The notes below the pieces were generated by a model, which searched no databases, was not told where the DNA came from, and worked only from the letters and a program-made list of their open reading frames with translations. A program made the translations under genes and the position numbers. 17,497 nt of DNA from Geodermatophilaceae bacterium (GTDB taxonomy: Bacteria > Actinomycetota > Actinomycetes > Mycobacteriales > Geodermatophilaceae): positions 1 to 17,497 of the forward strand of contig JACCXW010000307.1 of the NCBI GenBank assembly GCA_013696785.1, in the 5' to 3' direction. This document shows positions 6,818-14,002 of this stretch, in pieces (within the stretch, counting starts at the first letter, position 1; each line of letters opens with the position of its first letter).

Positions 6818-7195
6818 TCAGCCGGGATCGGGGCCTTCGACGTTGATCACGTGCGTCCCGGACCCGGCGCGTACGACGACGGCCGTCGAGCGGTCTGCGG
6901 TCGGGTTCACCTCGCGGTGCACCACACCCGGTGGCACATTGACGAAGTCCCCAGGCCCCGCGTCCGCGCTCTGCTCGCCGCCCGGCCCGTACTGCATTCG
7001 CATCACGCCGGAGACGACGTACAGGGTCGTCTCGAAGCCGTCATGATGATGCCAGCCGGTCTCGGCGCCGGGCTCGGTGTGCACCAGTCCTGACCACATC
7101 GACCCCGTATCCAAGGCCAACCGGCGATCCATCCCCGGTGTCGCGTGCCCGTCGCTCAACGCCGTACCGGCGATCACCCGCACCGTCTCAGCCAT
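6818..7195 (-). CDS. Small single-domain cupin protein
   Basis: The 125-residue protein is one cupin barrel. Motif 1 is visible as GWHHHDGFETTLYVVSG (from 47), giving metal ligands H49, H51 and E55; motif 2 is GDFVNVPPGVVHREVN (82-97), giving H93. All four metal-binding residues are present, so it is likely metal-loaded, but such small cupins range from sugar isomerases to dioxygenases and sensors, and the ligand cannot be deduced. The start is ATG 7195, which shares one base with the glnD stop; GTG 7198 directly before it is an alternative. A GGAGGGAGGA site inside the end of glnD serves either. It therefore appears translationally coupled to glnD. It stops 91 bases before ffh. Confidence 0.88.
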   Translation of the reverse strand: MAETVRVIAGTALSDGHATPGMDRRLALDTGSMWSGLVHTEPGAETGWHHHDGFETTLYVVSGVMRMQYGPGGEQSADAGPGDFVNVPPGVVHREVNPTADRSTAVVVRAGSGTHVINVEGPDPG

Positions 7196-9561
7196 CACGC
7201 AGGTCCTCCCTCCACCGCGGCCAGCAAGGCCTGCTCCACGGTACGGCGCAGCTCCGGGTCGCCGACGAGCCCACCGTCAGCTGCCCGCACGGCGAACACG
7301 TCCACCACGGATCCACCCAGCGTGCTGATCCTGGCGCTTCGGACGTCCAGCTGGCAACGCTCGAGGGCGCCGGTGAGCCGGTACAGCAGCCCGATGGAGT
7401 CCGCCGTACGCACCTCGACGATGGTCGCGTCGCTGGCCTGGCCGTCGAACCAGACCACGCGCGCGGCGGTGTCGGCCGGTACCGGGTATGCCCGCTCGGC
7501 CGCACCCAATCGCGCGGCCAACGAGAAGCGGCCCGCGAGGAGAGCAATGAAATCGGCTCGCAGCACGTCCAGGTCGGCCACCCGGCCGAACCGGGCGGCC
7601 ACCCGGAAGACGTTGACCGCATGGGTGCCCTCGGTGGTCACGGTCGCTGTCACGACATCAAGGCCGTGTACGGCGAGCAGCCCGGCGAGGCGGCTCAGCA
7701 GACCGGCGGTGTCCGGGGCGACGACGAGCAACTCCCCCACGCTCTCCGAGCCGGCGGCGGCCTTGTCGTCGGACGGGGTGGGCCGATCCGGCCAACGCAG
7801 CGGGGTGATCGTCGGTCGGTCGAGCCGGACGGCGAGGCGGGCCTGCTCCGGTAGCACCGCCGGCACGGGGCGGGTCGCGCCGCTGACCTCGATGCGCACC
7901 CGGTCGACGAGGCCGGCGACGAGAACAGCCTTCCAGTCACTCCACGCCGCCGGGCCGGTCGCGCGGGCATCGGCCAGGCAGAGCGCCTGCAGCAACTCCA
8001 GGACGTCGCTCGACCCACCGACGGCAGTGACGATCGACTCGATGGTGGCGGGGTCGTCGGGGTCGCGCCGGGTCGCCGCCGTCGGCAACAGCAGGTGGTG
8101 GCGGACAAGCCTTGTCAGGACGTCGATGTCCTCCTCCGGCAGGCCGATCTGAGCGCCGATCTGAGCAGCGATCAGGGCGCCGCTCTCGCTGTGGTCTCCC
8201 GGCTGGCCCTTGCCGATGTCATGGAGCAGCGCGGCCAGCAGCAGCAGGTCCGGGCGAGACACCAGCATGGTCAGCGCCGACGCTTCGGCGGCGCACTCCA
8301 TCAGGTGGCGGTCGACGGTGAAGCGGTGCACCGCGTTGCGCTGCGGACGGGACCGCACCTGCTCCCAGCTCGGCAGCAGCCGGCTCATCAGGCCGTACTG
8401 GTCCAGTGCCTCGATGACCGGCACTGCCCCGTGCCCCGCCCCGAGCAGCCGGACCAGGGAATTGCGAACGGATTCGGGCCACGGGACCGGAATCGAGGGG
8501 GACTCAGCCACGAACCGGCGCAGTGTGAACGGCGAGAGCGGCAGGTTCGCCGCAGCAGCCGCTGCCGCCGCCCGCAACAGCAAGCCGGCATCCCACGCCG
8601 GCTCCGCCGCGCGGGCGAGCAGCACCTCCCCGTCGTACTCCACGACATCGTCGGCCAGCGGCCGTCGGTCGACGCGGCGCCGGGCACGCCACCTGCCGCG
8701 ACGAGACAGTTCCGATTCCACCGTTCGCCATGCGATGTCGGAGGCGAACCGAACCGTCCGCCCGGCGGCGGCCACCGAGCGCAGCAGATCGTCGGCATCG
8801 GCGGCCCCCACGGCCAGCGCCACGGCGGACTGTTCCTGCTGGAGCAGCCGGTCGAGGCAACGTCCGGCGCGGCGGTGCAGTTCGCCGCGCACGTCGAGCA
8901 GCAACGTTCTCGCGGTGCGCACCCCCACGTCCGGCTCGTCGACCAGCTGGGCCGCCGCCAGCGCGCGCAGGACGAGACAGTCCCGAATGCCGCCGAGGCT
9001 CTCCTTGAGGTCGGGCTCGAGCAGGAATGCGAGTTCCCCGGCGATGCGCTCCCGTAGCCGTGACGCCTCGGCCAGCGCAGGGAGGTGGTTGTGCGCCCTG
9101 GCCCGCCACACCTCGTACGCCGCCGCGCGCAGTGAGTCGCTCAGCCACTTCGATCCCGCGACGTGTCGCGCGTCCAGGAGGCCGAGCGCGGCTTTGGCGT
9201 CCCGCTCGGCGACCGCGCGTACCTCGGGGATGGTGCGCACGGAGTGGTCCAGACTCAGCCCGCTGTCCCAGATCGGGTACCACAGCGCCTCGGCCCGCGC
9301 GCGAACACCGGGACCGCCGTCATGCACCAGCACCAGATCGAGATCGCCGTAGGGCGCCGGCTCCCGCCGGCCGAGCCCGCCGACGGCTACCAGCGCCACC
9401 TCGGCATCGGCGTCGCCCTGCTCGAGCAGCCCGCGCAGCCAGTCGTCGTACAGGTCGCTCAGCGTCGAGCGGAGGTCGGCGCCACGAGTCTCGATCCGAC
9501 CGAGAAGCTCCACCCGGGACTGCCGCAGCGCCACGGCAGGCTCAGAGCGCGTCGGTGCCAC
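7195..9561 (-). CDS. glnD: PII-modifying nucleotidyltransferase GlnD
   Basis: GlnD senses glutamine and adds or removes a nucleotide on the T-loop of the PII protein. The 788-residue protein has the expected order: a nucleotidyltransferase domain with VAVGGLGRREPAPYGDLDLV (58-77; Asp73 and Asp75 as catalytic acids), a helical linker, an HD hydrolase domain with AALLHDIGKG (443-452; H447, D448), and two C-terminal ACT domains (about 611-690 and 713-785). In Corynebacterium and Streptomyces the enzyme adenylylates rather than uridylylates GlnK; that is likely here by relationship but not provable from sequence. The GTG start at 9561 lies inside glnK (20-base overlap); GTG 9534, just past the glnK stop, is possible. 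Co-transcribed with amtB and glnK. Confidence 0.95.
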   Translation of the reverse strand: MAPTRSEPAVALRQSRVELLGRIETRGADLRSTLSDLYDDWLRGLLEQGDADAEVALVAVGGLGRREPAPYGDLDLVLVHDGGPGVRARAEALWYPIWDSGLSLDHSVRTIPEVRAVAERDAKAALGLLDARHVAGSKWLSDSLRAAAYEVWRARAHNHLPALAEASRLRERIAGELAFLLEPDLKESLGGIRDCLVLRALAAAQLVDEPDVGVRTARTLLLDVRGELHRRAGRCLDRLLQQEQSAVALAVGAADADDLLRSVAAAGRTVRFASDIAWRTVESELSRRGRWRARRRVDRRPLADDVVEYDGEVLLARAAEPAWDAGLLLRAAAAAAAANLPLSPFTLRRFVAESPSIPVPWPESVRNSLVRLLGAGHGAVPVIEALDQYGLMSRLLPSWEQVRSRPQRNAVHRFTVDRHLMECAAEASALTMLVSRPDLLLLAALLHDIGKGQPGDHSESGALIAAQIGAQIGLPEEDIDVLTRLVRHHLLLPTAATRRDPDDPATIESIVTAVGGSSDVLELLQALCLADARATGPAAWSDWKAVLVAGLVDRVRIEVSGATRPVPAVLPEQARLAVRLDRPTITPLRWPDRPTPSDDKAAAGSESVGELLVVAPDTAGLLSRLAGLLAVHGLDVVTATVTTEGTHAVNVFRVAARFGRVADLDVLRADFIALLAGRFSLAARLGAAERAYPVPADTAARVVWFDGQASDATIVEVRTADSIGLLYRLTGALERCQLDVRSARISTLGGSVVDVFAVRAADGGLVGDPELRRTVEQALLAAVEGGPA

Positions 9562-9880
9562 GCTCTCCCGTCCGCACCCGGACGACGTCCTCGACCGCCG
9601 TCACCCACACCTTCCCGTCGCCGATCGACCCGGTCCGCGCGGCCTCGACGATGACGTCGGTGACCCGCGTCGAGTCCAGGTCGTCGACGAGCACTTCGAT
9701 CCGCACCTTGGGCACGAAATCGACCTGGTACTCCGCACCGCGGTACACCTCGGTGTGGCCTTTCTGCCGCCCGTAGCCCTGCACCTCGCTGACGGTGAGC
9801 CCCGCGACGCCGATCGTCTCCAGGACCTTCTTGACGTCATCGAGCTTGAACGGCTTGACGATCGCGGTCACCAGTCTCAC
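9542..9880 (-). CDS. glnK: PII nitrogen signalling protein GlnK
   Basis: This is a 112-residue PII protein, the trimeric sensor of ATP/ADP and 2-oxoglutarate. It begins MRLVTAIVKPFKLDDVKKVL, has the T-loop YRGAEYQVDFVPK with the modifiable Tyr at position 51, and the C-terminal signature TGSIGDGKVWV. Linked directly to amtB, it is expected to act as GlnK, plugging the ammonium channel when nitrogen is plentiful; modification of Tyr51 by GlnD releases it. The start is GTG 9880 in a GTGA overlap with the amtB stop. In databases it may be called glnB; the amtB linkage favours the name glnK. Confidence 0.96.
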   Translation of the reverse strand: MRLVTAIVKPFKLDDVKKVLETIGVAGLTVSEVQGYGRQKGHTEVYRGAEYQVDFVPKVRIEVLVDDLDSTRVTDVIVEAARTGSIGDGKVWVTAVEDVVRVRTGERGTDAL

Positions 9881-11235
9881 GCGGACGCTCCTTGAGTAGA
9901 CGCGGCGGTCGCGGCAGCGGCCGGACGAACCCCGCTCGTCGATACGCCGCCGCCGCCGAGGCTGGTGAAGTCGTAGGCGGACTCGGCATGCTCGGCGTTG
10001 TCGATGCCGGTCAACTCATCCTCCTCGTCGATCCGGAAGCCCATGGTCTGCTGGATCGCGAACCCGATGATGTACGTCAGCACGAACGACGTCGCCAGTA
10101 CGGCGAAGGCGCCGACTGCCTGGCGCCACAACTGGTCCACACCGCCGCCGTAGAACAGTCCGTCGACGTCGGCGGTGGCGGAGGCGGAGGCGAAGAGCCC
10201 GACCGCAAGGGTGCCCCACAGCCCGCCGATCAGGTGAACGCCGACGACATCGAGGGAGTCGTCGTAACCGAAGCGGTACTTCAGTCCGACCGCGAGGGCG
10301 CAGAACACCCCGGCCAGCGCACCGATCGCGATCGCGCCGAGCGGCGTCACGGACGAACACGACGGAGTGATCGCGACCAGACCGGCAACGACCCCGGAAG
10401 CACCACCCAGCGATGTGGCATGCCCGTCGCGCAGCTTCTCCACGAGCAGCCAGCCGAGGGAGGCCGCGCCGGTGGCGACCATCGTGGTCACCCACACCTC
10501 CGCGGCCTGCCCGTTCGCGGAGATCGCCGACCCGGCGTTGAATCCGAACCAGCCGAACCACAGCAGGCCGGCGCCGATCATCACCAGCGGCAGGTTGTGC
10601 GGGCGCATGGGCTCCTTGCCGAAGCCGTGCCGCTTGCCGAGGACGAAAGCCAGCGCCAGGCCCGCGGCGCCGGCGTTGATGTGCACCGCCGTACCGCCCG
10701 CGAAGTCGATCGCGAGCAGCTTGTTGGCGATCCAGCCGCCGGTCTCGGACTCAGCGCCGTTGAACGCGAACACCCAGTGGGCGATTGGGAAGTACACGAC
10801 CGTCGCCCACACCCCGGCGAAGACCATCCACGGCCCGAACCGGGCCCGGTCGGCGATGGCGCCGGAGATGAGCGCCACCGTGATGATCGCGAACACCGCT
10901 TGGAAGGACACGAAGGCCATGGACGGGATCGTGAAGACCAGGCTCGTCGCCGCGAACCCACCGTCCAGGCCGCTCGTCCCCAGCAGGCCCCTGAGCCCGA
11001 AGAACTCGAACGGGCTGCCCACGATGCCGCCGCCGATGTCGTCACCGAAGGCCATCGAGTACCCGTAGAGCACCCAGAGCACGCTGATCAGCGCCAGGGC
11101 TCCGAAGCTCATCATCATCATGTTCAGGACGCTCTTCGCGCGGACCATGCCGCCGTAGAAGAGCGCCAGGCCGGGGGTCATCAAAAGCACGAGCGCGGCG
11201 CTCGCAAGCACCCACGCGGTATCGCCGGTATCCAT
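9877..11235 (-). CDS. amtB: Ammonium transporter AmtB
   Basis: AmtB is a trimeric inner-membrane channel for ammonium. The 452-residue protein shows about eleven hydrophobic segments, the family start WVLASAALVLLMTPGLALFY (8-27), the conserved Asp in AIDFAGG (177), and the twin pore histidines H185 (AVHINAGAAGL) and H334 (VVGVHLIGGLWG). It has no obvious cleavable signal peptide: the first segment begins at residue 7. After the last helix comes a cytoplasmic tail of about 50 residues, partly Gly/Ser/Ala-rich and therefore poorly ordered. Start ATG 11235 with a GAGG site upstream. First gene of amtB-glnK-glnD and preceded by a GlnR-type operator, so nitrogen-regulated. Confidence 0.97.
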   Translation of the reverse strand: MDTGDTAWVLASAALVLLMTPGLALFYGGMVRAKSVLNMMMMSFGALALISVLWVLYGYSMAFGDDIGGGIVGSPFEFFGLRGLLGTSGLDGGFAATSLVFTIPSMAFVSFQAVFAIITVALISGAIADRARFGPWMVFAGVWATVVYFPIAHWVFAFNGAESETGGWIANKLLAIDFAGGTAVHINAGAAGLALAFVLGKRHGFGKEPMRPHNLPLVMIGAGLLWFGWFGFNAGSAISANGQAAEVWVTTMVATGAASLGWLLVEKLRDGHATSLGGASGVVAGLVAITPSCSSVTPLGAIAIGALAGVFCALAVGLKYRFGYDDSLDVVGVHLIGGLWGTLAVGLFASASATADVDGLFYGGGVDQLWRQAVGAFAVLATSFVLTYIIGFAIQQTMGFRIDEEDELTGIDNAEHAESAYDFTSLGGGGVSTSGVRPAAAATAASTQGASA

Positions 11236-11302
11236 AGCAACCTCATCACGGTGTCATCGGCCGTCAGCCGGGTGCGACGTCGGTGAACCGTGACAGGACG
11301 GT

Positions 11303-11340
11303 GTTACTCAGGCTTTCCCCGGATGTTTCCGGCGGGTTAT
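11303..11340 (-). promoter_or_regulatory. GlnR-type operator upstream of amtB
   Basis: Read on the minus strand, four 5-base half sites are each separated by exactly six bases: ATAAC (11340-11336), GAAAC (11329-11325), GGAAA (11318-11314), GTAAC (11307-11303). The known actinobacterial GlnR box is gTnAC-n6-GaAAC-n6-gTnAC-n6-GaAAC. The second site is perfect, the first and fourth are near matches, the third is weak. Its end is 67 bases before the amtB ATG. GlnR activates amtB under nitrogen limitation in Streptomyces, so the position makes sense. Confidence 0.7.
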
Positions 11341-11378
11341 CTCAGACGTCGAATGTGACGTTCGTGCGCACGGCTCGG

Positions 11379-12749
11379 CTACGCCGCCGGAGGGTAGGCG
11401 ACGGTCCGCAGCGACCCCGGCCCGTAGCCCTGCTCCCCCAGCGACGTCCCCGAGATGACCACGCGACCGCTGCGTTCCTCGACCACCACGGCCGCGGCGT
11501 CGCTGCGTCGGGACCGGGACTCGTCGAAGATCGTGGTGTCCAGCACCTGACCGTCCCGGTCGTAGGCCAGCAGGAGGAACTCGTACGGGACGTTGTCCGC
11601 GGGCTTGAGGTCGCTGAATCCGGTCGCGTAGACGATGCCGCGGCGGCCGTCCACCGCCACGTCCTGGGCGGCGTCTTCGCCGCCGACACCGTCGAAGCTG
11701 CGGACCCACCGCTGCTGACCGTCCGCGGCATAGGCGAGGGTGAAGGTGTCCGCCCGTTGGCCCAGCGGGGCCTGGAAGCCGCTCACGTACACGTCGCTGG
11801 TGACCGGGTCCACGGCCAGCGCCGCGGGTACCTGGGCACCGTCACCGCCGTACCGGCTCTGCCACTGCAGCTGACCGTCCGAGGTGTACGCCACGGTCAG
11901 TGCGTCCCCCCGCACGCCCGGACCCGCCTGGCCGGTCACGACCACCGTCCCGGTCTGCTCGTCCACCGCGAGGTCGATGGCCTCGGCGCCGCCCGGCGGG
12001 GTCGCCGTCCACAACAGCCGACCCCCCGGGCTGTAGCCGTAGACGACGATTCTGCTGCTGCCCCCGGTGCCCGTAATCGTCCCGGCGACGAACACCCGCC
12101 CGCTGTCCGGATCGATCGCAAGTGACGTGGCCCGGACGGAGCTCGAGGGTGAGGGCGAGGTTCCGCGGCGTTCGCGCAGCAGCGTTCCGTCGTAGGCATA
12201 GGCCAGCAGGACCGGCACCGAGGTGGCGCCGGTGGTGAAGCCGGCGACGTAGACGACGCGGCGCTGCGAGTCGACCGCGACGTCGACCGGTGCCGCACCG
12301 CCGCCTCCGGGACCTGAATACCGGCTGGTCCACAGGGCCGGCCCGGCCTCGCCGTACGCGGTCAGCACGATCTCGTCGGTCCCGTCCGAATAATCGCCGG
12401 CCAGCGAGAACAAGGTCCCGGCCGCCGAGTCGATGTCCAGGCCGGACCCCACCAGGGCGTCGTTCACTGGATCGTTCCCCACCGACGGGCGGGTGCCCAG
12501 CCGTGCCCCGGCGGCGGTGTAGCCGGCTATGTCGGACCCGGTCGCCGTCGTGCCCTGGACGAACACCGTCCCGTTGCGCTCGTTCAGTGCCAGATCGTCG
12601 AACTCGACCCCGAAGAAGCTCTGCTCCGGGTCCACGGTGGTCTCCACCTGGGTCCAGAGCGGCTCGGAGTCGGCCCATCCGGGCAGCACCGGCAGCCCGA
12701 TCGACACCGCAACGGTCAGCAGCACGGTCGTCCGGAACAGTCGCTTTAT
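11379..12749 (-). CDS. Secreted protein with about eight beta-propeller-like repeats; likely ATA start
   Basis: The protein shows eight repeats of a pattern like D-x-A-x-D-x-x-x-G-x-V-x-V-x-G about 50-60 residues apart, for example DLALNERNGTVFVQG, SLAIDPDSGRVFVAG, DLAVDEQTGTVVVTG and DVAVDGRRGIVYATG. This matches secreted NHL/SBBP-like beta-propellers, which serve in binding rather than known catalysis. With the ATA at 12749-12747 as start, the N-terminus reads MKRLFRTTVLLTVAVSIGL followed by PVLPGWA and then DSEPLW, a complete signal peptide with cleavage near WA-DS, and GGGGGA lies four bases upstream. The first standard start, GTG 12725, would remove the basic head of that signal and has no ribosome binding site. 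No ATG, GTG or TTG exists further upstream in frame for at least 50 bases. About 456 residues; role unknown; 143 bases before amtB, same strand. Confidence 0.75.
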   Translation of the reverse strand: MKRLFRTTVLLTVAVSIGLPVLPGWADSEPLWTQVETTVDPEQSFFGVEFDDLALNERNGTVFVQGTTATGSDIAGYTAAGARLGTRPSVGNDPVNDALVGSGLDIDSAAGTLFSLAGDYSDGTDEIVLTAYGEAGPALWTSRYSGPGGGGAAPVDVAVDSQRRVVYVAGFTTGATSVPVLLAYAYDGTLLRERRGTSPSPSSSVRATSLAIDPDSGRVFVAGTITGTGGSSRIVVYGYSPGGRLLWTATPPGGAEAIDLAVDEQTGTVVVTGQAGPGVRGDALTVAYTSDGQLQWQSRYGGDGAQVPAALAVDPVTSDVYVSGFQAPLGQRADTFTLAYAADGQQRWVRSFDGVGGEDAAQDVAVDGRRGIVYATGFSDLKPADNVPYEFLLLAYDRDGQVLDTTIFDESRSRRSDAAAVVVEERSGRVVISGTSLGEQGYGPGSLRTVAYPPAA

Positions 12750-12872
12750 GTTGTCCCCCGAGGTCGGTGAAGGGCGAAGGGTACCCCGACCGGCTGGCTC
12801 GTTGAGTCCTGAACCCCGACACCACCGAATCGTCGATGACCCGACGCATCGGCTAAGGCCACCTGCTAGTTA

Positions 12873-12932
12873 TTGCATCCAATGTGCCGTAAGGCAGTAT
12901 CGTGAAGCGACTACCGAAACGCACCGTGGAGG
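12873..12932 (+). promoter_or_regulatory. Putative cbiM promoter, operator-like repeat and ribosome binding site
   Basis: The 187 bases between the divergent propeller and cbiM genes hold a locally AT-richer patch. TTGCAT (12873-12878) could be a -35; TATCGT (12898-12903, TANNNT) or CAGTAT (12895-12900) could be the -10. Between them lies the perfect inverted repeat TGCC-GTAA-GGCA (12885-12896), placed where a repressor would block polymerase. GGAGG at 12928-12932 lies four bases before the GTG start and fixes it. There is no recognisable Nur, Zur or cobalamin riboswitch motif. The rest of the gap holds a 6-base inverted repeat (GGTCGG 12762-12767 with CCGACC 12786-12791) and nothing else I can name. 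Confidence 0.35.
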
Positions 12933-12936
12933 TCCC

Positions 12937-13623
12937 GTGCACGTGCCAGACGGATTCATCGACGCCCCGTTGTCCGTCGTCGGCGGTGTCATCGCAACCG
13001 TCGGCGTCGGCGTCTGCCTGCGAGGGGCGCGGCGTGAACTCGACGAGAAGACTGCGCCGCTGGCCGGTCTGGTGGCCGCGTTCGTGTTCGCGTTGCAGAT
13101 GCTCAACTTCCCGGTGGCGCTCGGCACCAGCGGGCACCTACTCGGTGGGACCTTGGCCGCGGTACTGGTCGGTCCCTATACCGGCGCATTGTGTGTCACC
13201 GTCGTGCTGACGGTGCAGGCGCTGTTCTTCGCCGACGGCGGGACGACCGCCCTGGGAATCAACATCACGACTATGGCCATCGTCACCACCGTCGTCGGCT
13301 ACGGCATCGTGGTGCTGCTGCGCGCGCTGCTGCCGGCGAGACCGGCGTCAGTCGTCCCGGCGGCGTTCGTCGGGGCGCTCATCTCGGTGCCGGCGTCCGC
13401 CCTGGCCTTCGTCGGTTTCTACGCTCTTGGCGGCACGACCGGGCTGTCGCTCGGCGGTGTCCTGGTCGCGATGGTCGGCGTCCACGTCCTGGTTGGTATC
13501 GGCGAGGCCGTCATCACAGCCTTGACCGTCGGGAGTGTCGTCACGGTTCGACCCGACCTTGTTTACGCCACCCGCAGTTACGAGCAGCCGCTGGAAATCC
13601 GTCACACCGAGCAAGCGGCCTGA
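12937..13623 (+). CDS. cbiM: ECF nickel/cobalt transporter substrate-binding membrane protein CbiM/NikM
   Basis: This 228-residue integral membrane protein is the substrate-specific (S) subunit of an energy-coupling-factor metal importer. The mature start MHVPDGFID matches the family, whose N-terminal amine, His2 and a later His bind the metal inside the pore; here His2 and His67 (GTSGHLLGG) are both present, at the positions described for a NikM structure. GINITTMAIV (about 107-116) and about seven hydrophobic segments complete the family pattern. The start is GTG 12937, chosen because the protein must begin at MHVPDG and GGAGG lies four bases upstream; longer frames would destroy the metal site. 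It leads a four-gene operon. Nickel and cobalt cannot be told apart with certainty. Confidence 0.93.
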   Translation: MHVPDGFIDAPLSVVGGVIATVGVGVCLRGARRELDEKTAPLAGLVAAFVFALQMLNFPVALGTSGHLLGGTLAAVLVGPYTGALCVTVVLTVQALFFADGGTTALGINITTMAIVTTVVGYGIVVLLRALLPARPASVVPAAFVGALISVPASALAFVGFYALGGTTGLSLGGVLVAMVGVHVLVGIGEAVITALTVGSVVTVRPDLVYATRSYEQPLEIRHTEQAA

Positions 13624-13633
13624 GGAGGCTCCC

Positions 13634-14002
13634 ATGACCGACCGCGCCTCGTCGGGCAAGCGCAACCGCGTCTTCTTGCTGGCATGCCTGGCCATCGCCC
13701 TGCTTCTCGCCGGGGTAGTCAGTTCCTACGCGAGCAGCGAGCCCGACGGTTTGAACAAGGTGGCCGCGGACAAGGGATTCGACGTCAACGTCCAGGATCA
13801 CGATCTCGACGGCTCGCCGCTGGCCGGCTACGCCACATCAGGCGTGGACAACCCCCGGTTGTCAAAGGGCCTGTCCGGCGTGCTCGGCGTGTTCATCACC
13901 CTGCTCCTGGGTGCCGCGCTGTTCGCGATCGTGAGCCGACGCTCCCGTGACTCAGGCGGCCCGGGCGCCAGGGGCGGGCCGGACCCGGCCAGACGGACGT
14001 GA
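13634..14002 (+). CDS. PDGLE-domain subunit of the nickel/cobalt ECF transporter (CbiN/NikN role)
   Basis: The 122-residue protein has one N-terminal membrane segment (about 13-31), the signature EPDGLNKVAADKGF at 36-49, an extracytoplasmic stretch ending near LSKGLSG, and a second membrane segment (about 80-99), then a Gly/Pro/Arg tail. PDGLE proteins replace or extend CbiN and assist the M subunit in metal loading; some systems fuse the domain to NikM. AGGAGG (13623-13628) overlaps the cbiM stop and lies five bases before the ATG. It ends in a GTGA overlap with cbiQ. The PDGLE form rather than classic CbiN leans towards a nickel-type system, though this is a soft argument. Confidence 0.9.
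   Translation: MTDRASSGKRNRVFLLACLAIALLLAGVVSSYASSEPDGLNKVAADKGFDVNVQDHDLDGSPLAGYATSGVDNPRLSKGLSGVLGVFITLLLGAALFAIVSRRSRDSGGPGARGGPDPARRT

Noticed and set aside
11363..11372. Palindrome CGTGCGCACG just after the propeller stop as a regulator site
   Set aside because: A 10-base GC palindrome is common by chance at this base composition, and no second copy or known motif was seen.
12750..12936. Cobalamin riboswitch before cbiM, suggested by GGCCACCTG near 12857-12865
   Set aside because: The B12-box match is imperfect and none of the other conserved riboswitch elements is present; the space is also too short for the full fold with a promoter.
12529..13623. CbiM with a long N-terminal extension
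   Set aside because: The extension is a shadow of the propeller gene, and the metal site requires the protein to begin MHVPDG.
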